A stretch of DNA of 18,390 nucleotides from Chloroflexota bacterium (GTDB lineage Bacteria > Chloroflexota > Limnocylindria > Limnocylindrales > CSP1-4). Positions within the stretch are counted from its first letter, which is position 1; each line of letters begins with the position of its first letter. This document shows, piece by piece, positions 14,566 to 18,390 of the stretch. Made by a program: the position numbers and the translations under genes. The DNA is taken from NCBI GenBank assembly GCA_021802185.1, contig JAKAAV010000002.1:1-18390 (forward strand), read 5' to 3'. The notes under the pieces are model-generated. The model was not told the DNA's origin. It made no database searches and worked only from the letters and a program-made list of their open reading frames with translations.

Positions 14566-15605
14566 CCGCAAGCGGGATCGTCCTTGCCGTCGAGACCTCG
14601 TGCGACGAGACGGCGGTCGCGGTGGTCGAGCACGGGCGCCGGATCCGGGCGAGCGTCGTCGCCAGCCAGGTCGCAATGCACGCGGCGACGGGCGGCATCG
14701 TCCCCGAGGTCGCGGCCCGGGCGCACCTGCGCTGGATCGTGCCGGTCTTCGAGGAGGCGCGCGCCGGTGCGGGGATCGACGACTGGTCCGAGATCGAGTC
14801 GGTTGCGGTGACGTACGGGCCCGGGCTCGCCGGTTCGCTGCTCGTCGGCATCAACTTCGCGAAGACGCTCGCGTACGTGCACGGCCGGCCGCTCGTGCCG
14901 GTCAACCACCTCGAGGGCCACATCTACGCCGCATGGCTTCTCGACCGCGACGAGCCCGAGCGACCCGCGCCGCCGTTCCCGCTGATCGCGCTCGTGGTCA
15001 GCGGCGGCCACACCTTCCTCGTCGAGATGCGCGACCACCTCGACTACCGGTTCCTCGGGCAGACCGTCGACGACGCGGCGGGCGAGGCGTTCGACAAGGT
15101 GGGACGGCTGCTCGGCCTCCCGTACCCGGGCGGTCCGGCGATCATGAAGGCGGCCGCCGGTGCGGTCGACCACGACGTCGAGTTCCCTCGCGCGTGGATG
15201 GGAGACTCGTACGACTTCAGCTTCAGCGGCCTGAAGACGGCCGCACGGCGTGCGATCGAGGCGCGCGGCGGCACCGACGCGCTTGCGCCGGACCTCGTGG
15301 CCGAGCTCGCGTACGGCTTCCAGGAATCGGTCGTCGACGTGCTCGCGACGAAGACGGGGCTTGCGGCCGAGCGCACGGGGGCACGTGCGATCATCCTCGG
15401 CGGCGGTGTCGCGGCGAACGCGGTGTTGCGGGACCGGGTGGCCGAGCGGGCGGCGAACCTCGGGATCCCGCTGATCGTGCCGCGCCCGGCCCTGTGCACC
15501 GACAACGCCGCGATGATCGGGGCGGCCGGCTTCTTCCGGACGCGCGCCGGGACACGCGCCTCGCTCGACCTGGACGCGCGCCCGTCGCTGCCGCTCGTCG
15601 GTTGA
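14562..15605 (+). CDS. tsaD: tRNA N6-adenosine threonylcarbamoyltransferase TsaD
   Basis: TsaD transfers the threonylcarbamoyl group to adenosine 37 of tRNA. At 347 residues it is close to the 337 of E. coli TsaD. Visible motifs are ETSCDETAVAVV (11-22), GGIVPEVAAR (44-53), the metal-binding NHLEGHIYAA (115-124, ligands His116 and His120), and LVVSGGHTFLV (144-154). TVDDAAGEAFDKVGRLLGLPYPGGP (168-192) is the long conserved loop, and IILGGGVAANAVLRDR and CTDNAAMIG complete the nucleotide site. PEVAARAHL has Ala where most members have Glu. GTG 14562 forms a GTGA overlap with rimI and gives the expected N-terminus. With tsaE and tsaB the window holds three of the four bacterial t6A enzymes; TsaC (Sua5) is not present here. 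Confidence 0.97.
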   Translation: MTASGIVLAVETSCDETAVAVVEHGRRIRASVVASQVAMHAATGGIVPEVAARAHLRWIVPVFEEARAGAGIDDWSEIESVAVTYGPGLAGSLLVGINFAKTLAYVHGRPLVPVNHLEGHIYAAWLLDRDEPERPAPPFPLIALVVSGGHTFLVEMRDHLDYRFLGQTVDDAAGEAFDKVGRLLGLPYPGGPAIMKAAAGAVDHDVEFPRAWMGDSYDFSFSGLKTAARRAIEARGGTDALAPDLVAELAYGFQESVVDVLATKTGLAAERTGARAIILGGGVAANAVLRDRVAERAANLGIPLIVPRPALCTDNAAMIGAAGFFRTRAGTRASLDLDARPSLPLVG

Positions 15606-15633
15606 CCGCCCTCGCTCGGCTCCTCGACCGGCG

Positions 15634-16638
15634 ATGAGTTCGCCCGTCGACCCGCTCGACCCCGTCCACCTCGGGCCGGAGTCCGTCCGGCGCCACCTCC
15701 ACCGCCATGGCCTCGAGCCGCGGCGTTCACTGAGCCAGAATCACCTGGCCGATGGCGAGGTCCTCGAGGCGATCGTGTTCGCGGCCGATCTGACGCCGGG
15801 CCGCCGGGTGCTCGAGATCGGGCCCGGCATCGGGATCCTCACGGGAGCGCTCCTCGCGCGCGGCGCCTCCGTGACCGCGGTCGAGGTCGACGCACGGCTG
15901 GCCGCGCACCTCGCCGACCGCTTCGCTCCGGCCATCGATTTGGCAGGGCACGAACCCGACGTCCCCGGAGGCCTGCGCCTCGTCGAGGCCGACGCCCTGG
16001 ACGTTCCGATCGCGGACCTCGTGAAGGCCCCGTACGACCTCGTCGCGAACCTTCCGTACCACATCACGAGCCCGACTCTGCACCACGTCCTCGGCGAGGA
16101 ACCTCGCCCGGACCGGTTCGTGCTGATGCTCCAGCGCGAGGTCGCGGAGCGGATCGCCGCGGCCCCGGGCGGCATGAGCTACCTCAGCGTGTTCGTCCAG
16201 TACCACGCGCGCGTCGAGGTCCTCCGGATCGTGCCGGCGGCCGCGTTCGAGCCGGCGCCCGAGGTCGACTCAGCCGTGCTCGTCGGGACGACGCGTCCGC
16301 GGCGGCTTCCGGCCGAGCAGGAGGACGCCCTCTGGCGTCTGGTGCAGGCGGGGTTCCGCGAACGGCGCAAGATGGTCCGCAACGTGCTCTCGCGGCAGCT
16401 GACCGCGCTCGGGCGCGACCGGATCGACGCGGCGCTCGAGGCGACGGGGATCGTGCCGGACCGGCGGCCGCAGACGCTGTCGGTCGAGGAATGGCTCAGG
16501 CTCGCGGAGACGCTCGGGATGATCGGCGACGAGTGGCGCGCGGACGACTCGCGCGGCCCCAGGCAACCCGACGACGGTGCGTCGCGCGGCGCGCGAGTCG
16601 GGGACACGGATGCCGCGACCGGACCAGGCCCGGCATGA
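15634..16638 (+). CDS. rsmA: 16S rRNA dimethyladenosine transferase RsmA (KsgA)
   Basis: RsmA dimethylates two adjacent adenosines near the 3' end of 16S rRNA, a late step of 30S maturation. The 334-residue product has SLSQNHLADGEVLEAIV (32-48) in place of the common SLGQNFL opening. The SAM-binding motif VLEIGPGIGILTGALL is at 59-74, the acidic AVEVDARLA at 82-90, and the catalytic NLPYHITSP at 139-147. FVLMLQREVAERI and the C-terminal RKMVRNVL segment follow. Residues beyond about 300 form a charged, Gly/Asp/Arg-rich tail not needed for the fold. ATG 15634 is 28 bases after tsaD with no obvious ribosome-binding site. The stop overlaps the ispE ATG by four bases, an rsmA-ispE neighbourhood common in Gram-positive lineages. 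Confidence 0.95.
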   Translation: MSSPVDPLDPVHLGPESVRRHLHRHGLEPRRSLSQNHLADGEVLEAIVFAADLTPGRRVLEIGPGIGILTGALLARGASVTAVEVDARLAAHLADRFAPAIDLAGHEPDVPGGLRLVEADALDVPIADLVKAPYDLVANLPYHITSPTLHHVLGEEPRPDRFVLMLQREVAERIAAAPGGMSYLSVFVQYHARVEVLRIVPAAAFEPAPEVDSAVLVGTTRPRRLPAEQEDALWRLVQAGFRERRKMVRNVLSRQLTALGRDRIDAALEATGIVPDRRPQTLSVEEWLRLAETLGMIGDEWRADDSRGPRQPDDGASRGARVGDTDAATGPGPA

Positions 16639-17765
16639 CGTCCGGGAGCACTGGACCGGCAGCCCGTCGACCCGGCATTCGGTCGCGGCTTTCGGCGGCG
16701 GCGCCGGCGAAGATCAACCTCGTCCTCGAGGTGGGGCCGCGCCGACCGGACGGGTTCCACGAGCTGCGGTCGACGTTCGCGCCTCTCGAGCTGGCCGACA
16801 CGCTGTCGGTCAGCATCCGCGGCGGCGACGGCGACGAACTGAGCGCCCCGGGCAGCGACACCCTCTCGATCGACGGCCCGGCCGACGTGCCGGTCCAGGG
16901 CAACCTCGTGCTCCGCGCCGCGACGCTGCTGCGGGCCGAAACGTCCCGCCCGCTTCCGGCGCTCGCGTTCCGGCTCCGGAAGCGGATTCCCGCCGCGGCC
17001 GGCCTCGGCGGCGGAAGCAGCGACGCGCTCGCCGCCCTCGACCTCGCGGCGGCCGCCTGGGGACTCCGGCTTCCCGTCCGTCGCCGCGTCGCGCTTGCGG
17101 CCGAGCTCGGATCGGACGTGCCGTTCTTCGCGATCGCCGGCTGGGCGCTCGTGCGCGGCAGGGGCGAGCGACTGCGGCGGCTGCCGGCACCGACAGGTGG
17201 CCGTCTCGGCGTCCTCCTCGTCGTCCCCGCGGCCCGGCTTTCGACGCGCGAGGTCTTCGCCGCGTTCGATGCGTCTCCCGGGACGAACCCGCAGCAGCCC
17301 GAGAGCCGTGCGGGAAGCACGCCGCACGGGGCCGCATCCCGGCTGGCGCGCCGGCTGCGAGAGGGCGCGTCGGCGGCGGACGTGGCGGCGATCCAGCCCG
17401 CCAACGACCTGCTGCCCGCCGCGGAGGCGTTGATGCCCGGCCTCGCGCGGTTGCGTCGTGACCTCGCCGAGGCGCTCGGCCGGCCCGTGCACCTCACCGG
17501 GTCGGGGCCGACGCTCGCGGTCCTCTATCCTTCGCCCCGTCAAGCCCGCTCGGCCCGCGAGGCCGTCCTCGACGGGCTGGCCCGAGGCGCGCTCATTGCG
17601 CCGGGCGGCTCGGCGGAGGTGATCCCGACGGCCACGGTTCGGGACGGCGTGGCGCGCGCCCCCCACGGCGTGGCGAGCGCCCCCCACGGCACGGACGGAC
17701 GGCCGAGGTCCACGCCGTCGCGCACGCCGGCGCGTACGCTGCGGATGACGGAGGGGGCACCTTGA
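16635..17765 (+). CDS. ispE: 4-diphosphocytidyl-2-C-methyl-D-erythritol kinase IspE
   Basis: IspE phosphorylates CDP-methylerythritol in the non-mevalonate isoprenoid pathway, feeding undecaprenyl and quinone synthesis. The 376-residue product is a GHMP kinase: AAAPAKINLVLEVG (21-34, catalytic Lys26), DGFHELRSTFAPLELAD (39-55), the ATP loop AAAGLGGGSSDALAALDLA (120-138), and GSDVPFF (159-165) with the catalytic Asp161. Near the end is LTGSGPTLAVLY (287-298). The enzyme core ends near 330. A 45-residue Arg/Pro/Gly tail follows, containing two GVA[RS]APH repeats. ATG 16635 makes an ATGA overlap with rsmA; the earlier in-frame ATG at 16491 lies inside rsmA. The middle around 215-235 also carries a short low-complexity insertion. 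Confidence 0.94.
   Translation: MTSGSTGPAARRPGIRSRLSAAAPAKINLVLEVGPRRPDGFHELRSTFAPLELADTLSVSIRGGDGDELSAPGSDTLSIDGPADVPVQGNLVLRAATLLRAETSRPLPALAFRLRKRIPAAAGLGGGSSDALAALDLAAAAWGLRLPVRRRVALAAELGSDVPFFAIAGWALVRGRGERLRRLPAPTGGRLGVLLVVPAARLSTREVFAAFDASPGTNPQQPESRAGSTPHGAASRLARRLREGASAADVAAIQPANDLLPAAEALMPGLARLRRDLAEALGRPVHLTGSGPTLAVLYPSPRQARSAREAVLDGLARGALIAPGGSAEVIPTATVRDGVARAPHGVASAPHGTDGRPRSTPSRTPARTLRMTEGAP
17646..17687 (+). repeat. Two-copy 21-bp tandem repeat in the 3' end of ispE
   Basis: Unit 1 spans 17646-17666 and unit 2 spans 17667-17687, differing at one base (CGCGCG versus CGAGCG within the unit). Each encodes seven residues, GVARAPH and GVASAPH. The repeat lies in the IspE tail after the kinase core and looks like an in-frame duplication. 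Confidence 0.75.
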
Positions 17766-17775
17766 CCGACCGGAT

Positions 17776-17782
17776 GGAGGAG
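17776..17782 (+). promoter_or_regulatory. Strong ribosome-binding site of ridA
   Basis: GGAGGAG ends five bases before ATG 17788. It is one of the best Shine-Dalgarno matches in the window. It lies in the 22-base gap after ispE, so ridA translation does not need coupling to ispE. Confidence 0.65.
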
Positions 17783-17787
17783 CAGCC

Positions 17788-18174
17788 ATGACGGACGCCA
17801 TCTCGACCACGAACGCGCCTGCGGCGATTGGACCGTACAGCCAGGCCGTGCGAGCGAACGGCATGCTGTTCTGCTCCGGACAGCTCGGGCTCGACCCGGC
17901 GACGGGCGAGTTGAGCGGCGACACCGGGGCGCAGGCCGACCGGGTCCTGCGGAACGTGCGCGCACTGCTCGAGGCGGCCGGAGCGGGGATGAGCGACGTC
18001 GTCCGGACGACGATCTACCTGGCCGACATGGCCGACTTCGCGACCGTCAACGAGGTGTACGCACGCCACTTCGAGGAGCCGTATCCGGCGCGCTCGACGG
18101 TCGCCGTCGCGGCGCTTCCTCGCGGGGGGCGGGTGGAGATCGAAGCGACCGCGCTGCTGCCGGACCGGCGATGA
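17788..18174 (+). CDS. ridA: Reactive intermediate/imine deaminase RidA (YjgF/YER057c/UK114 family)
   Basis: RidA hydrolyses reactive enamine and imine intermediates such as 2-aminoacrylate, protecting PLP enzymes. At 128 residues it matches the family length. It shows NAPAAIGPYSQAVRANGMLFCSGQLG at the N-terminus. The C-terminal signature is PARSTVAVAALPRGGRVEIEA, with Arg102 and Glu117 at the positions of E. coli Arg105 and Glu120, which bind the substrate carboxylate and water. These residues support the deaminase subfamily over the inactive Rid2-7 types. ATG 17788 follows a GGAGGAG site. The stop overlaps the next ATG by four bases. A nearby PLP enzyme (Alr) offers a plausible link, though ridA placement between ispE and glmU is also ancestral in Bacillus. 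Confidence 0.95.
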   Translation: MTDAISTTNAPAAIGPYSQAVRANGMLFCSGQLGLDPATGELSGDTGAQADRVLRNVRALLEAAGAGMSDVVRTTIYLADMADFATVNEVYARHFEEPYPARSTVAVAALPRGGRVEIEATALLPDRR

Positions 18175-18344
18175 CGCTCGACCGCGTCCCGTCGTCGGTG
18201 AACGCCGCGTCCGGACCGGCGACGTGGGGCACGTCTGCGATGGCGCTCCCGCCGGCCGGCGTTGACACCCCTGCCGCCGCACCGGAGAATCGCTCCGACG
18301 TGTCGAACAACCCTCCAGGTCGCGACGGGCGGCCCGCGTCGTGA
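18171..18344 (+). CDS. Possible 57-codon ORF between ridA and the next gene
   Basis: The frame opens with ATG 18171 overlapping the ridA stop (ATGA) and closes at TGA 18342-18344, overlapping the next GTG (GTGA). About five-sixths of its codons end in G or C, close to but perhaps below its neighbours. The product is polar and rich in Ala, Pro, Ser and Asn, with no recognisable domain, membrane span or cysteine motif, and it does not resemble SpoVG. The neat overlaps at both ends favour a real gene. The bland composition and a candidate promoter inside it favour an intergenic leader. I am undecided. Confidence 0.35.
   Translation: MTLDRVPSSVNAASGPATWGTSAMALPPAGVDTPAAAPENRSDVSNNPPGRDGRPAS
18262..18290 (+). 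promoter_or_regulatory. Candidate sigma-70-type promoter upstream of the glmU-like gene
   Basis: TTGACA at 18262-18267 is a perfect -35 consensus. Seventeen bases later GAGAAT (18285-18290) matches four of six positions of TATAAT. The expected transcription start is near 18297, giving a leader of about 45 bases to GTG 18341. A perfect TTGACA with ideal spacing is unlikely, though not impossible, by chance in DNA this GC-rich. Confidence 0.5.
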
Positions 18345-18390
18345 ACGACGTCCCGTCCGCTCCGGTCGCCGTCATCCTGGCCGCGGGATC
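18341..18390 (+). CDS. Start of a nucleotidyltransferase, probably GlmU (3' partial)
   Basis: Only 16 full codons are visible: MNDVPSAPVAVILAAG (reading GTG as Met), followed by the first two bases of a Ser-type codon. VAVILAAGS is the opening strand and start of the signature loop of nucleotide-sugar pyrophosphorylases and related NTP transferases. GlmU (UDP-GlcNAc pyrophosphorylase/acetyltransferase) is the likeliest identity, because glmM and glmS are in the window and Bacillus has glmU after ridA and spoVG. A MobA-like or other NTP transferase would begin the same way, so no symbol is assigned. GTG 18341 overlaps the preceding 57-codon ORF (GTGA). Confidence 0.6.
   Translation, partial: MNDVPSAPVAVILAAG

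Noticed and set aside
17762..17767. TTGACC as a -35 element for ridA
   Set aside because: No -10-like hexamer lies 16-18 bases downstream before the start codon; that spacing falls on the ATG itself.
16179..17924. A 581-codon open frame on the minus strand
   Set aside because: It is antisense to rsmA, ispE and ridA and is low complexity with no domain.
1..18390. CRISPR array, insertion sequence, integrase, toxin-antitoxin or phage genes
   Set aside because: I looked for spaced direct repeats, terminal inverted repeats and typical proteins on both strands and saw none. The only repeats are the short in-gene tandems listed.

Overview
The window is a dense, GC-rich (roughly 70% or more G+C by eye) stretch of bacterial housekeeping DNA with every credible gene on the + strand. 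Starts are a mix of ATG and GTG, and most junctions are ATGA or GTGA overlaps. No rRNA, tRNA, CRISPR array, insertion sequence, prophage gene or attachment site was seen, and no stretch above 100 bases lacks a gene or credible ORF. Gene content (membrane CdaA rather than DisA, CdaR, and a MutL-like plus KOW protein pair) and base composition suggest a high-GC member of the Chloroflexota, perhaps near the Limnocylindria. This is inference from general knowledge; no phylogenetic marker was compared.

Region 1 (1-369) is the end of a TPR-like protein. Region 2 (435-9859) is a cell-envelope and cofactor operon: cdaA and cdaR (c-di-AMP synthesis and its regulator), glmM and glmS (UDP-GlcNAc precursor supply), acpS, nnrD, alr, a divergent macro-domain protein and a 97-residue protein of unknown function. 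A 97-base gap with small hairpins follows (9860-9956).

Region 3 (9957-12580) is a MutL-like ASKHA protein overlapping a KOW/barrel-sandwich protein. No glutamate mutase or other B12 mutase is present. Region 4 (12573-15605) is tsaE-tsaB-rimI-tsaD, covering most of the t6A tRNA-modification machinery plus a ribosomal-protein acetyltransferase. Region 5 (15634-18390) is rsmA, ispE and ridA, then a 57-codon ORF of uncertain reality, then the first codons of a nucleotidyltransferase that context suggests is glmU.

The genes work together as an envelope-precursor and translation-quality set. CdaA/CdaR signalling is physically tied to GlmM, GlmS and Alr (peptidoglycan precursors), and the right half carries tRNA t6A modification, 16S rRNA dimethylation, isoprenoid synthesis and enamine detoxification. 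The order echoes two well-known clusters: actinobacterial glmS-nnr-alr-tsaE-tsaB-rimI-tsaD and Bacillus rsmA...ispE-purR-ridA-spoVG-glmU. The least understood part is the four-gene block of macro, 97-aa, MutL-like and KOW genes lying between alr and tsaE. I see no dramatic novel system; that block is the best candidate for undescribed biology.
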